Counted from the first letter of the stretch, positions 1 to 12,367 are shown. The stretch is DNA of 64,000 nucleotides from Staphylotrichum longicolle (GCA_019096155.1 JAHCVI010000001.1:8804001-8868000); one strand, 5' to 3'. The notes: generated by a model from the letters alone, not told the origin. Translations and numbers: made by a program.

Positions 1-868
1 CAGGCTCTCGTCAGAATGTAGCCGGACCGCCATGCCCGCTGACGACAGGGTCTCAGGGCACCTGGAGGGCTGTGCGGAAGGCAGTGACCGAGTTGTATCC
101 CGCGTTGGCTAGTCATCGAGGATAGTTGGCCTTGCATCCGAGGGAGAGCATGGTATAGCTGATTAAGTAGCAAAGGCCACTAAGCAATGCCCAATACAGT
201 TGCACCACCCATCATTGCAATGACAAGAACACGAATCTCCGCCCCGAGAGGCACAAGTGAAGCGTCCATGTCCTCCCAAAAATAAATAATTCCCGAACAG
301 AAACCCGAAGGTCGGAGTCGTGATCTTGAGATCCGGGGGAAGACTGCGATCCTTGAGTGTCGAAAGCGAAAAACAAGGAACCATTCCAGCATATCGCCCG
401 AAGAAGAGCAGATCAAGTCATGCAGGATGTTTTTGTTTTATGGAAATGAGACAAGTTTAGGTTGTCAGGGGTCCAGGCGATTTTCAGCCCACCGCAGCCT
501 AGCCCCGCAGCTGCCACTGCATCCATCTTAGAGCATGGGTGGCCCTTGTCAGTGGCCTCTTTCTCGGCTTCGCGGCGAGCTCAATTCGAGCTTGCGCAAC
601 CCCAATTCGACTTTTTGACCAAGTCCAGAACCCCCTATTCTGGACTCGACGCTCGAAGCGGCCGACTTCGCAAACGCGCACGTGGATTCAATTGAGCGCG
701 CACTGCATGGAAATGGACGCTTAGAGAGCCGAGGACCTCTGATCGACGTGGTCCTTTGCCTTGGTGCACGGCGATTCTCAGGATACACCCAACACCGACG
801 ACCCTCTCCCAACCTCGCCCCTCGCGCCACGGCTGCCCGCCGGGGAATGGCTACACCGAACCTCCATC
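1..868. other. No gene recognised at left edge
   Basis: I see no convincing coding region here. The short open frames on both strands have no recognisable motif and no splice context. The last few hundred bases are probably the promoter and leader of the phosphoesterase gene that starts at 869. Confidence 0.6.
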
Positions 869-3185
869 ATGGCTCGGCCGTATAACAGCAAGAGCAGCTT
901 TAGCTACCCGCCAAGGTACTACCCGGACCACTCGACCTCCCTCTTCGACGACCTCCGCGCCTTCGTCGCCCAGCTTGTCCGCTCGCTCGTCCGCTTCTGG
1001 CGCGAGCGCGGCCGCCGCATGGCCTTTGCTGCTCTGCTGTCCTTAGCACACCGCCTGCGCCAGAACCTGACATACAACCGCCTGCTCAGCTTTCCGCACC
1101 TGCTCGTTGCCGTGTGGGTGGTGGTGCTGCTCTGGGGCGAGAGATGGGCGTTTCACTCCAAGGTCGAGAGCTGTCACTGGAGCAGCTGGGAGAAATGGGT
1201 ACGACACACACACGCACAAGCGTTGAATCGTGCGACATGATCAAGATGGGCTAACATGATGGTTTCCTCCATAGCCTGCTGGCGCAGAACCCCACCGTGT
1301 CGCCCTCGTCGCCGACCCTCAGCTCATCGACCCGCACTCGTACCCCGGCCGTCCATGGCCGCTTAACCCGTTGACGATGCTGATCACCGACAATTACCTC
1401 CGCCGCTCCTACAATCAGCTACAGTGGCAACTCAACCCCGACAGCATCTTCTTCCTGGGCGACCTGTTTGATGGCGGCCGCGAGTGGAAGACGGCCCATG
1501 GGGAGTTCCAGGACCCGGAATGGGGCCCGCATCCCAAGAGCGAGCAAAAGTACCTCAAGAAGTGGCACAAGACGTACGGGGAGTGGTACTGGCTGCAGGA
1601 GTATGCCAGGTTTGGGGATATCTTTCTGAACCCCTGGGTGAAGGCCGGGGCAGGACAGGGCGTGGGAAAGAATAGGAGGAAACTAATCGCCAGTTTGCCT
1701 GGCAACCATGATCTGGGCTTTGGCGACCAGATCAAAGTCTCGGTGAGAAACAGGTTTGAAAACTACTTTGGCGAGGGCAACAGGGTGGATGTTATCGGCA
1801 ACCACACGTTTGTGTCGGTCGACACAGTCTCGATGAGCGCCGCTTCCTCGGGCGAAGCTACGCGGCATGATCTTTAAACCCATCTACGAACCAGTCCAAC
1901 GCTTTTTGAACGACGTCCAAAAAACAAAACAGAAAGCAGTCGACCGAGCTGCGCTTCCTGCGGGGCGAGGTCCAGGAAGGCCAGTTCAAACACAAGATTG
2001 AGGAACTGGAGAAGGCCAAGTTCGACGACAAGCCGAACCAGGGAAACAACGCCCCAGAGCTGCCGACTATTCTGCTCACGCACGTTCCCCTCTACCGACC
2101 ACCCGGCACGCCCTGCGGCCCGCTCCGCGAGAGGTCGCCGCCAACCAAACCCCCCAAAGGACAAACCACGCCCGTCTTCCCGGACCACCGCAACGCCATC
2201 TCCGTCTCGGGAGGCTACCAGTACCAAAACGTCCTCGGCGAGCAAGACTCGGAAACCCTCGTACAAAAAGTCGGCAACGTCGTCCACGCCTTCTCGGGCG
2301 ACGACCACGACTACTGCGCCGTGACGCACTCCCCCGCGCAGGGCAACGTCCCCGAAATCACGGTCAAGAGCATCAGCATGGCCATGGGCGTCTCCAAGCC
2401 GGGCTTCCTCCTCGTCAGCCTCTACAACCCCATCGACCCTGCCACCGGCAAACCTCTCAACCCCGCAAACCAACCGACCCTCCAGACCCACCTCTGCCTC
2501 CTCCCCAACCAGCTCGCCACCTACCTCCGCTACGTCACCTTCGCCCTCCTCTCCGTCGCCGTCCTCGCCGTCCGCGCGTTCCTCGTCCCGGTCCTCGGGC
2601 TGACGCCCTTTGCCCTCGACCCGCTCGACTCGTCGTCTGCGCACAGAAGCGGCGGTGCGAGGCGGGGCGGCGGCGGCGCGCTGCTGCCCACCTTCAAGGC
2701 CAAGGTCGAAGACTACGACGAGTACGCGCTGCCACCCCGCGGCGGCGGCGGCGGCGGCGGCGGCGGTGGGTTCTCGGCGTCGCATTTCTGGAACGGCGGC
2801 AGCACGCGTGATCGGTCGGGAGTACGACGACGACCACGACGACAAATGGTGCAAAGGCGGGTGGTGGGAATTCAGATCGTTGGCATGGCCAGGGGCATGG
2901 GAGGCGGAAGAGCCACGGGAAGGGGTCATCGGCGGGTGGGGGGAAGTGGGGTGGGCAGGAGGTGGTGTGGCGGTGTGGGAGGCGAGGGCCGCGCCGAGGA
3001 TTGAGATTGTGAGTGATGAGGAGGAAGAGAAGGAGCATGCCGGGGGAAAGTGGAAGGCCGCGGCGAGGGGGAGGGGCAGGCCGCGGTCGGTGGTTGGGGT
3101 CGTGGTGAGGGAGGTGTGGACCAGTGTGTGGAGGGTTGTGTGGATGGTTGTTGGGTTCTTTGGGTGGCTTGCGTGGAGGGGGTAG
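869..3185 (+). CDS. CDC1: Cdc1/Ted1-type ER metallophosphoesterase (frame-broken)
   Basis: Exons are 869-1198 and 1275 onward, with a GT-AG intron at 1199-1274. The protein has the full metallophosphoesterase motif series: ADPQLID, GDLFDGG, GNHD, LLTHVP and SGDDHDYC. A hydrophobic segment near residue 70 and two more near the C-terminus fit an ER membrane protein. Family members (yeast Cdc1 and Ted1) are Mn-dependent and trim ethanolamine phosphate from GPI glycans. The frame changes near 1868-1876, again near 1920-1945, and again near 2800-2825 just after a GGC repeat. The motifs continue across each break, and the last frame ends in an acidic stretch and a Trp-rich hydrophobic segment. Either the sequence has indels or the gene is damaged. 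A start at 761 is also open in frame, but 869 gives the more usual N-terminus. Confidence 0.85.
2735..2770 (+). repeat. GGC trinucleotide run in CDC1 coding region
   Basis: About ten GGC triplets encode a glycine run in the C-terminal tail of the phosphoesterase. It lies just before the third frame break of that gene, so repeat-length error or slippage is a likely contributor. Confidence 0.75.
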
Positions 3186-4341
3186 TGGGGAGGGATAGGT
3201 TGGGGGTGTATGATAGTTGCCATGCGGTGTATGTGTGAGCTGGGATTGTATATTGAGGGCAATGAGCAGAGAGGGTTGTGGGTTTTGCATATCTGGCAGC
3301 CTGGTGATTCGGTCGAAACGCATGACCACTCGCAAATGGCGTCTTCTGGCTTCCAAGCTTCCTCCTCCATTTTGCCCTGCTAGATCGCGATTCACATTCC
3401 CACCTGCTCCCACTCTCTCTTTGCAGCGTTTTGTCCTGTCACCAATTACTCATCTCCCGTGTCCTAAACCGCCGTCTGAGGGGAGGAATAAGCAACTTGC
3501 TCCGCAAACCCCTGGCTCATCAGTTGTGGCACGCGGCAAGGTTATCCACCACCGCGTTAAGTGGTTGCAGGCCAACAGGCCAATGACGTCGCGGAGGGCT
3601 GGGATCTCGCGCGCCTTGGTGCAGGGATCGCCCAATCACAGCGTCCTCTTGGGCTGAGAGTTCTGAACTTCTTCTTGCAATTGCTGCCCTTGGGCCCCAG
3701 AGGCAAGCCATTGAGAGGGCCAGAAGGTATCTGGTGGTCTGATTAGAGCTTAATAGTGTCTTTGGGAGCCTTTTAGCCAGTTTCTGTCTCCAAAAAGGGC
3801 GGGAGATGGAGACGGATTACAGGGCTGAGCTGCCCCCCTGCTTGCCCCTGCATCTCGTGTTAATGAGCGACGCCAAAAACCGCGTCAGAAAACGCGCTTT
3901 GCTCGAAGCAGCTAAAACTGGAAATGGTTGCCCAGGCTGCCAGCCATCCAGGCTTCCACGGCTGCAAGGTCTGACTTGCGTCTCCAGCGGCCAACCACCA
4001 GCCTTTCGTTTGCCCGGGGGGTTTGTGCTCATCTCCGCTTCCCGCTCCAGAACCTCGACTTTTATTCACCTCTTTTTGACTTCCGACTTCAACTTCTTGC
4101 AACTGCCACTTGAGTGGGACTTGAGCTTTTTTCTCCTTGCTCAATCAAATCGATAACGCTAGGGCTTTGGGAGCCCATTTTGTCTTCCAAAATTAACGGC
4201 CTCAAAATCTCACCCTCTGCGTTTCCCCGGCTGTCTCTCTCCACCCACCAGCCTCGTCTCTCTCTCCAGATATCTCGACTAGCTCTTTCATCTCCGACTC
4301 CACTCCATCACCGCCTCATCTCTCAGCTCTCCGCCCGCACC
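3186..4341. other. Intergenic, promoter side of UNG1
   Basis: No gene is recognised. The last 150 bases before 4342 are strongly pyrimidine-rich (CT runs), typical of fungal core promoter and leader. The frame of UNG1 stays open upstream to 4114 but has no ATG before 4342. Confidence 0.6.
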
Positions 4342-5603
4342 ATGTCCACTCTCAAGCGCAAGGCCGGGGCCGAGGCCGGTGCGGAGCCGAAAAAGGCCAA
4401 GCAGGGCAACATCATGTCCTTCTTCGGCGCACCCAAGCCCGCCGCCGGCAGCGCAACCAAGGGTGGTGCGGCTGCCTCTGCTGCTGCTGCGCCCGAGCCT
4501 ACGGCGCCCAAGTTCGACAAGGCGAAATGGGCCGCCTCGCTCACTCCCGAGCAGCGGCAGCTGCTCCAGCTCGAGATTGACACCCTGCACGAGAGTTGGC
4601 TGGCCCTGCTCAAAGACGAGCTCGTGACCAAGGAGTTCCTCGAGCTCAAGAAATTCCTCGACCGCGAGACCGCCGCGGGCAAGAAGTGGTTCCCGCCCAA
4701 GGAGGACGTCTACAGCTGGTATTTTGCTTCTCTCCTCTCCCTCCCTCATCCCTCCACCATCTCCCTCCCCAGCCCAAACCCCCAAAAACCTCAATTTGGA
4801 TCCAAATCTCTGACCACCCGTCAAGGTCCCGCCACACCCCCTTCTCCACCGTCAAGGTCGTCATCCTCGGCCAAGACCCCTACCACAACCACAACCAGGC
4901 CCACGGCCTGGCCTTCTCCGTCCGGCCCCCGACGCCCGCCCCGCCCTCCCTCAAGAACATGTACATCTGCCTCAAGAACGACTACCCGGCCTTCGCGCCG
5001 CCCGCCAACAAGGGCGGGCTGCTGACCCCCTGGGCCGACCGCGGCGTGCTGATGCTCAACACGTGCCTGACGGTGCGCGCGCACGAGGCCAACTCGCACT
5101 CGAACCGCGGCTGGGAGCGCTTCACGCAGCGCGTCATCGAGCTCGTCGCGGCGCGCCGCACGCGCGGCGTCGTCTTCATGGCGTGGGGCACGCCCGCGGG
5201 CAAGCGCGTCGCCAGGGTCGACGGCAAGCGCCACCTCGTGCTCAAGAGCGTGCACCCCAGCCCGCTGTCGGCGAGCCGCGGCTTCTTCAACTGCGGGCAC
5301 TTCAGGGAGGCCAACGCGTGGCTCGCCGAGAGGTATGGCGCGGAGGGGCGGGTGGATTGGAGTCTGACCGAGGGGGTGAGCGTTTTTGAGGACGGGAAGA
5401 AGGATGAGGAGGAGAAGGAGAAGAAGGAGGAGGAGGAGGAGGGCGGCATGGTGCAACAGGTCCAGGCGGCTGTCCAGGTGGCGGTTCAGGGGGTCAAGAG
5501 CGCCGCTGCGGGGAAGGAGACGGCGACGGCGGGAGTGGAGAAGAAGGGGGCGGTTCAGGGTGATGAAGGGGATGAGAACGCGGCCCCGGAGGTTAAGGCT
5601 TGA
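4342..5603 (+). CDS. UNG1: Uracil-DNA glycosylase, family 1 (UNG)
   Basis: The enzyme removes uracil from DNA as the first step of base excision repair, in nucleus and mitochondria. Exons are 4342-4718 and 4826-5603, giving about 384 residues; the intron splits a Trp codon. Residues 21-28 (QGNIMSFF) match the PCNA-interacting box of UNG2-type enzymes, preceded by a basic KRK/KKAK patch suited to nuclear import. The water-activating motif GQDPYH is at about 141-146 (Asp143), and the minor-groove loop HPSPLS starts at about His269. The catalytic core is intact with no frame break. Unusual is a C-terminal extension of roughly 80 residues, first Glu/Lys-rich and then Val/Gln/Ala-rich, beyond the normal end of the family. 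The start is chosen because it is the only in-frame ATG giving the PIP box. Confidence 0.95.
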
Positions 5604-8600
5604 GTTTTTTGGGAGTTGTCTCTTTTGTGGCTTTTATGTCGGGATTGAGGATGTGGGTCGCCCGCAGCGTTGCTGGCCAGTCGATAAGATGGTATGAAGG
5701 GCTCATGTGTTGTTCAGGTGTCAGGTTTTGATGTCTGCCCAAGGTTCGAGCTGAACCCGTCAGGCAGCCTCGCACTTGCGAGGCAGGGGTTTCTTAAGGA
5801 GGGATATTGCGCCCTGGAAATAGGGAATGACGGCGCCATTTTTTTTTTTATCTTTCTCTCTTTTTCATCGGCAAGAGCTGAATCCTGGGGTAGTCCAGGC
5901 TGTGTGGAGTTTACATATCATGAGGCGAGGATATCACGGGAGGGATGAACGGCACTGGAGCTAGGATACAGAATGTTCATAACGGTGTGCTATCAGTCCC
6001 AATTCAACCTGTAATTTGGTCATCGGGTCCTGCTTCTGTCGTTGAATCGTCTTGTTTTATGGAGCGACATTTGGAACATGAGAACCCGAGCTGCGATGTT
6101 CACACGATGAGACAGGCCCTCATTTCTTCGACATACACAGCGTCCTTCTCTGAGTGGTTCGATATCACAGAATGGAACACTTTGAGAAGGGAGGTAGGTC
6201 TGACGAGTCATTGCCATACATGCCGAGTCTCCAATCACGGGTAAAGAGTCGCCTCTTCTTACCTCGACGTATTAGGGCGCAAGGTGGTCTGGACCATTTG
6301 CATCCGTCTCAGGCCGCATACGTCCCGAGTCATGTGTTGGCCCTTCACGCCATGTGTTCCCGTGGATGTACCAGAATTCGGCGGTTTTGTCATCCCGCGA
6401 CAGTGCGACTTTGAGCTGCAGCAACGTTGTATCCGTTTCAGGGAACGAGGCTCCATCAGAGGACAGAGGGGCGCATGTTTGCAGCTGACCGTGGTAAGCC
6501 AGCTTGCGTCTGCTGACAACCGTAAACGTACCGTAGAGAGACAGTGACGTGGTTGGCGACCTGGAATCGCGCCGGCACCAGTTTGAATGAAGAAAATCGA
6601 TGAGCGGAAAAGAAAAAGTAAAGTCGAATGAGGAACAAAAGTCTTGAAAAAAGAACTCTGTCAGTCACAGAGTTCCAAGATAGGAAAGCGCCCCACCCGA
6701 TTGCGAGCGTTGATTGGGCCTTGTGGAAGATCAAGGCTCTGGGCAGCAAGCTGAGACAACCGATGTGGCCCTCCAGGGTCCTCTGATCTTCCGTCAACCC
6801 ATGGCCCCTCATGGAGTCAGAGATCGTCTTTGGATGCTGGACGGAAGCCTGGACCCTCGAGGCACCCTGAGAAACACCATACAGACGGGACGTAGGAGTG
6901 TCCAGAATCCAGGATTTGGTGGCTGCTCGACGCGGTGAGTCCTCATGCGGCACACCGATGTTGGAGTTGATGTGGGCTCTGTGCCTTGACGAACCACCTG
7001 CAGGTCCAGGCTTCTTGCATGCAGGTCCAGGAGCCCCATTCGGCAGCAATGCATGAAAGCTCCGACACGCCACACCAGCCTGAAAAAAAAAAAAAAAAGT
7101 TGCGTGGATGGCATGTAGGAGGGGCGGCTCTGTAGGTTCTCCGAGTGGGATGCTCCACTCCTCCTTGTCTTGGTGCAATGCGTTCGAGGCTGGTTGGTTG
7201 TTGAGGTCAAGTCGGCAACAGCGTCCCTCCAAGCAATCGCAGCCGGATCCATTTTGGACACGCCACGCCAGCTCAGATCCAGCTGGGGTATTTCTCTTGG
7301 GCCGGTTGGTCAATTGACAGCCAATCGTCCAGCTTTTGGCCCAGGATCGACCTCGTTGCTTGCGGTCTGTGATAGGGTTTGTGCACGACGTGGGGTGGAT
7401 GCGCTGGCACTGACGAGATCATGCATGTGCGTGTCAATGACAGCGAGTCGCTAGCCGCATTCGTGCACGACGCGGGGAAGATTTCTGCAGCCTGGAACTG
7501 CACCACCTCGTGCAGGTGCGGTCAAGAGGGGACTTCGAAAGCTGGGAGCACATCGAGGCGACCTGAGTTCGGAAGTGGCGCTCGCGAAATTGAGTGCTGC
7601 GGGTGGATGGTCTGGTGCAACCTTCAAATGCCGTGCCGAGTCGTCAGAGACAGCGGGAGTCCGAAAGACCAAATGCCCTGGATGCCGAGCTCGAAACAGG
7701 GACAACAGATGCAGGGGAGACAAGAGCAGGATAACCCTGACCGCGGGCCTTGACACCGCACCTTCCCTCCCGCTCTGTGCTCCACAAGCATCCAGCAGGA
7801 ACGACTCAGCCCTGTCCCAAGCCAGAATGTCTGTCACAAAAGAGGCGGGATTCAATGCTGATTTGTACGGATTTCAGTGACTGTTGAATGCATTGCCGCC
7901 GAAATGATGGCGGGGGCTGCCCAACGGTTATATGAAAAAACTCATCACCTGTTGTGACCCCTTGAGCAACACCAGAACGGCGCCCAGAGCGACCCTTCAT
8001 TTAAAGATTCAAGAGCCAACCAGGCCCGCCGGGCACGCAAAGTGCTGTGTCCGCCCAACGTGCTGTTCCTGTTCCTGAATGGGCTGCGCAATTCGTTAGC
8101 AGTCGCTGCTGGCCCGTGTACCCTAGTCCTGATTCGGCCTGGCATCCAAGACACCAGGTATCTTTTTGCGGCTAGTCCCAGCCAAACGGGACTTGAGTTC
8201 GAATTGGAGGCGGCCCAGCCCAGCATTGGCCTGGTCAAAGCAATTTCCTGTCGCGCAACCTGGCTGTGATCGCGAGCCCCTGAAGACCATCTCGACGCCC
8301 ACGCTGCGGACGGGCCAGTTTCTTTCCCTTCACTGTTTCTGCTTCGCATCGTCAGTTTGCATTCTCACCACCCCTCCTCCACTTCAACCTGATCTGTTTT
8401 TTTCAATCCGGCAACCTGCCTCCTCCTGCGGTCTACCTTCTGTTCCGAACCCTGTCATCTGCTCGCTAGCCCACCTCAGCTTTTAGTCCCGGGCCGGCAC
8501 CGATTCGACGCTAATAACTACCGCGTTGAGCTTTCGATTGAGGACGCCCAATCGCTTGGGGGATCCCAAACTTCAGCTCCCAAGTTCGCGCGCCCAGCCA

Positions 8601-8749
8601 AAAACATTTGTTTTTCTCTTCTTGAGCCAGCGCATGGCCTCAGCGATAATTGATCCCACGTCGACAATCTAAACCACGTCGCGGGGCATTCCGACTTACA
8701 CACGTTTCAAGCCTTTTTTTTTTCTGAGACAGAGCAGCCCGAGACCGCA
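5604..8749. other. Long intergenic region without recognised gene
   Basis: About 3.1 kb with no convincing gene. It holds a poly-T tract near 5839-5849, a poly-A tract near 7083-7098, and a perfect 7-bp hairpin at 5767-5784. A 285-codon minus-strand frame at 6456-7313 runs through the poly-A tract, has no motif and is not credible. The last 400 bases are CT-rich promoter or leader of the Msb1-like gene. Confidence 0.55.
5767..5784. other. Small perfect hairpin downstream of UNG1
   Basis: GCCTCGC and GCGAGGC form a 7-bp perfect stem around a 4-base loop, about 165 bases after the UNG1 stop codon. It could lie in the 3' untranslated region. No function is claimed. Confidence 0.5.
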
Positions 8750-11700
8750 ATGCCGAGCCTCTTCTCCCGCCTCAAGGGCCGGGACGGAAAGCTCAAGTCC
8801 AAGAAGGGCGCCCTCGACCAGCTGGCCAACCAGCAGCCGCAAAAACCACGGTGGGACGACGCGTGGACGCGCAAGACGATCGAGCCAGAGGAAGTTCAGC
8901 AGTTGATCCGCTTCTGCACCGAGGAGCTCAAGGCGCGAGGTATGACATCAAATTCCGGCCCTTGCTGCGCCTGCCCTCCACATATAAGCGGCTCCCGGCG
9001 CGCACCGTGCCACAGCAGCAAGCTAACGGCACCCTGCAGCTCTCGATCTCCCGTTCCTCCTCCTCCCCTTCCGCCCGACCTCGGATCCGAGCGCTGTCCG
9101 TACCTTTGTGCGACACTTTTTTGATGGCAAAGATGGCGGCCAGCTGCTTCGCGGCGAGGCCTTGGCCCAGGAGCTGCGCATGACGGAGCCAATGGTACGA
9201 CTGCTGCCTCTTCACAAAACAAAAACCCTAGCAGACGGGACGGGACGTGCTGATGGTCGGAACAGGTTATTTCGGGCGTCATCAAATGGTGCTGGAGCAG
9301 ACTCCAGGGGGGTGTCGTAGGATGGGACTCGTACGAGCTCTTCAAGGTCGGGGAGCAAGGTATGTCGCAGCATCGAAGACGGGAGGGTATGCGGTGCTGG
9401 GCTGACTCGGGGGCACAGACTCCCACATGGCCAGAGACTCGTTCAAGACATTCATTCCCCTGAGTGTCGACAACGACTCGAGGTCAAAGATCATCTTTGA
9501 CTTTTTCGACCTCCTCGCCGCAATCGCGGCCCATAGCAAGATGAACGGATTTGGAGGGCGCAAGCTTTCGCGCGCTGCTGCATGGTGGGCGTTTGAGCAT
9601 AATGACAACGGAAACGGTTTCGAGGGCGGCTACAAGTCGTGGCTCAGGCAAGTTCTCATTGCCGCCCCTCCCCGAGGTCTTGTGTCTTGCTAACAGGCAT
9701 CCGACAGCGCGGCCGACGCCACGAGCCACTTGTTCTTTGCCTATCTCCGGTCCCTCGCCCCCGAGCCAACACGGGGCGGCATCTCCCTCCTGCCCATGTC
9801 GCTGCAGAAACTACTCCAAGAAACCGAATACCCGCCCCAAAGACCCGCGCTCCTGCAAACCTCGACGAACAGGGTCGCCATGATTGTCGACACCGTTTCG
9901 CCGACACCGTTCGCCTTGCTGCGAAGGGCCAATCATTTCCAGTACCGCGACGACGATCGGGCGCTTAAGGAATGGTCCGAGTATGAGGATCCGATCCAGG
10001 CCTTGACCGAGGAGTGCCGCAGAGTTCTTAGGGCGATTTCGGCGGCCAATCAGTCGCAGGCCGTCTCCAGCTCAAAGCACTCCACAGGCCTTCGTGATGC
10101 ATCATGGTCCCGGTTCGAGGATATCGGTTTCGCAAGCGCGCTCGAGGAGGATGACGTGGACGACGAGACGGCCATTGCCACGCGGCGACGGCAGCAGGGG
10201 CTTAGGAACACGCCTGCATCGGGTAATGGTGATCTGGGCCGGCCGACGACACCCTCATGGGCGGACTTCCTGTCGTCCGGATTCGTGGACGAGCGCGGGA
10301 CTTCTAACATGCTACTGCCTCCCGATAAGGTGCTGCCTCCGATCGACACGGGCGTTCGTCAGCGGAGCTCTCAATCTCACAGACCGAGACTCGAAACCGA
10401 CCACCAGCTCGAGCCTGGTGAGCTCGCTAGCATCGTTCGGTTTGACCTCGACGACGCGTTTTGGTGGGTGTGGATGAGCAGTTTGGCGCCCGAGGAGACA
10501 CCTGAGAGGAAGGCGGCCTTTGGGCGCTGCGCAGTGATTGAGACGATAATTCGGACCGGGCGGTGGTTGGTCATGGAGGAGATCGTCAAGGGCGCTGCTC
10601 CTGATCCTGAGGAGGGCGCTTACATCGCGGAGAAGAAGGGCTTCTTCAGCTGGACCCGTCGCGGCAAGGGGGTTAATAGGAGAAAATCCACCGCCGGCAA
10701 ACACGCCCTGGATAGGGGTGACGGGATGAAGTCGAGCGCAACCATGGGCTTCAGCAAGACGAGCATTGGTCCTGACCAGCAAGCCAAGATTCAAGCCGCC
10801 GCGCTGCAGCTCCAGAGGCAAGAGCAGCAGAAAACACAGCAGCAGGCGCAGGAGCGGAGGGGAAGAAAAGACACGGACTATCTAAACGAGAAGACTAACA
10901 GCGTTCTCACGCTTCAGCCTAGCATCCTTAACGAGGCATCTTCGGCTGTCAAGTGGGCCAGCAAATACGACAAGGAAGCGATACGCGAGGCCTACCTTGC
11001 CGATGCCAACGCCGGGCGCGGACTTGCAGGCACGCCTGCGCTCACCAACGGACACGCTGCGCCTGCCGCGGGAGACCAGGAGGCTCGCCCAGAGCTGCCT
11101 CCCAAGGTGCCATCGTCGTCCTCGCGACCCGCCCCCGTCGCGGTGGCCAGTTCTTCCTCGGTCCCGCGCCGCAACGAGACACCCACCCCACAGACTCCGA
11201 CCCGGGAAGAGAAGGAAACGGAATTGCCCAAGGCTACCCACCCTGCAGAGAGAGTCAGCAGTCCCGTGCCGCCGCCCAAGGAGCCGGAGAGCATGGAGTT
11301 GGCGCGTGAGCACATGGTCTCTCCTGAGCCGGACATGAGCCCGGAGAGGCAGAAGCAGAAGAAGCTCCATAAGGAGATTCCCAAGGCCAGCGGCGGCAAC
11401 GGGTTGATGAAGCTGTTCAGCCGCAACAAGAACAGGTCGTCAAAGCTCCCGGAGAACGCTGCAGAGCAGCTCAAGTCGTTTACTGCCGCTGAGCAGCATG
11501 CACCTGCGCCTGCCGCGCCCGCTGCGTCTGTTGCCCCTGCTGCCCCGGCGGCCCCGGCCGTTCCCGCTGCTCCCGCTGCTCCCGCTGCTCCCGTTGCTCC
11601 CGTTGCTCCCGTTGCTCCTGTTGCTTCTGCTCCTTCTGCTCCTCCGGCCGTGCCGCAGAAGGCAGAGGCCCGGCGATCCGTGCCAAACGAGGATGGTGCC

Positions 11701-12367
11701 GTCTCTAGGAAGCCAGTGGGAGTCCCGTCCAGGGTGCCCGTCCCTGCTGCCTCTCCCGTTTCGCCGCCTCCCGTCCGTGCTCCAGTGCCGGCTACACAGG
11801 CCGTCCCTGAGCCTGTCCCGGCACCGGCGTCGCCCGTTCCCCAGGAAGTGTCACCCGTGAGCACGAGGGACGATGTCGTGGCCAGGGAGGAGTTCTCGCG
11901 CTTCAACCAAGGCCCGCTCCTCGACCAGCCTGCGTTCGTTCCGGAGGATGATGCGGATGATGCTGATGAGGCGGTGCCCCCTCCCATCGCCAGGCACTCG
12001 CCGCGTATTCCCTCGCCCGAGCAGCAGCAACCGGATCGCAAGGCGGCTGCGCCTCCCCCGGCGCCGGTGGCTCGTACCAACGAAGCACAGGACCGCTGGG
12101 CGCAGATCCGTAAGAACGCGGCGGAGCGCGCTGCCCAGCGCCAGGCTGTTTCTGCGAGGGTCGGAAGCATGCCGGCAGATGATGATAGCAGCGAAGAGAG
12201 TAAGCACCCACCCCCAACACTTCCATCGTAACCGGGTCTAAACTGACGTGTCTCTAGCGATCGAGTCGCGTGTCGCACGCATCAAGGCCAGAGTCGCCGA
12301 GCTGACGGGCGGTATCGAGGGAGGAGGCCCCGGTGCTCGCGTGCCGCCGCCGCCCGTCCGTCGCTAG
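8750..12367 (+). CDS. MSB1: Msb1/Mug8-family morphogenesis protein
   Basis: Six exons: 8750-8939, 9040-9194, 9266-9359, 9419-9647, 9708-12199 and 12258-12367, giving 1089 residues with every junction in phase. The N-terminal 450 residues match the Msb1/Mug8 domain, a RhoGAP-like fold found in fungal polarity and bud-site proteins that act with Cdc42/Rho1. Diagnostic stretches are LDLPFLLLPFRPTSDP, WDSYELFKVGE and ADATSHLFFAYL. The rest is low-complexity: a Gln-rich helix, a charged region, then an Ala/Pro-rich block at about 11500-11660. The last exon encodes a short helix (ESRVARIKARVAELT) and a Pro/Arg end. The fourth intron (9648-9707) starts with GC, not GT, in the strong context AG|GCAAGT. 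No frame break occurs in 3.3 kb of coding sequence, unlike several neighbours. Confidence 0.9.
11500..11660 (+). repeat. Ala/Pro-rich coding repeat
   Basis: Imperfect GCTCCCGCT/GTTGCTCCC units encode a run of APA/VAP triplets in the disordered tail of the Msb1-like protein. This is a coding minisatellite likely to vary in length between strains. Confidence 0.7.

Noticed and set aside
869..3185. Short introns as the cause of the frame changes in CDC1
   Set aside because: No GT-AG pair of sensible length restores the frame while keeping the conserved residues; sequence indels fit better.
1874..3370. A 498-codon open frame antisense to CDC1
   Set aside because: It is the mirror of GC-rich coding sequence, has biased low-complexity composition and no motif; the sense strand has all catalytic motifs.
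4821..5456. A 211-codon open frame antisense to UNG1
   Set aside because: High Leu/Arg/Val content arises from the complement of GC-rich codons; UNG1 motifs decide the strand.
6456..7313. A 285-codon open frame on the minus strand
   Set aside because: It crosses a 16-base poly-A tract, has no motif or splice structure, and overlaps other frames equally open.
10992..12278. A 428-codon Gly/Ala/Thr-rich open frame antisense to the Msb1-like gene
   Set aside because: It reflects the Ala/Pro repeat read backwards; there is no start context or family match, and the sense gene is fully in phase.
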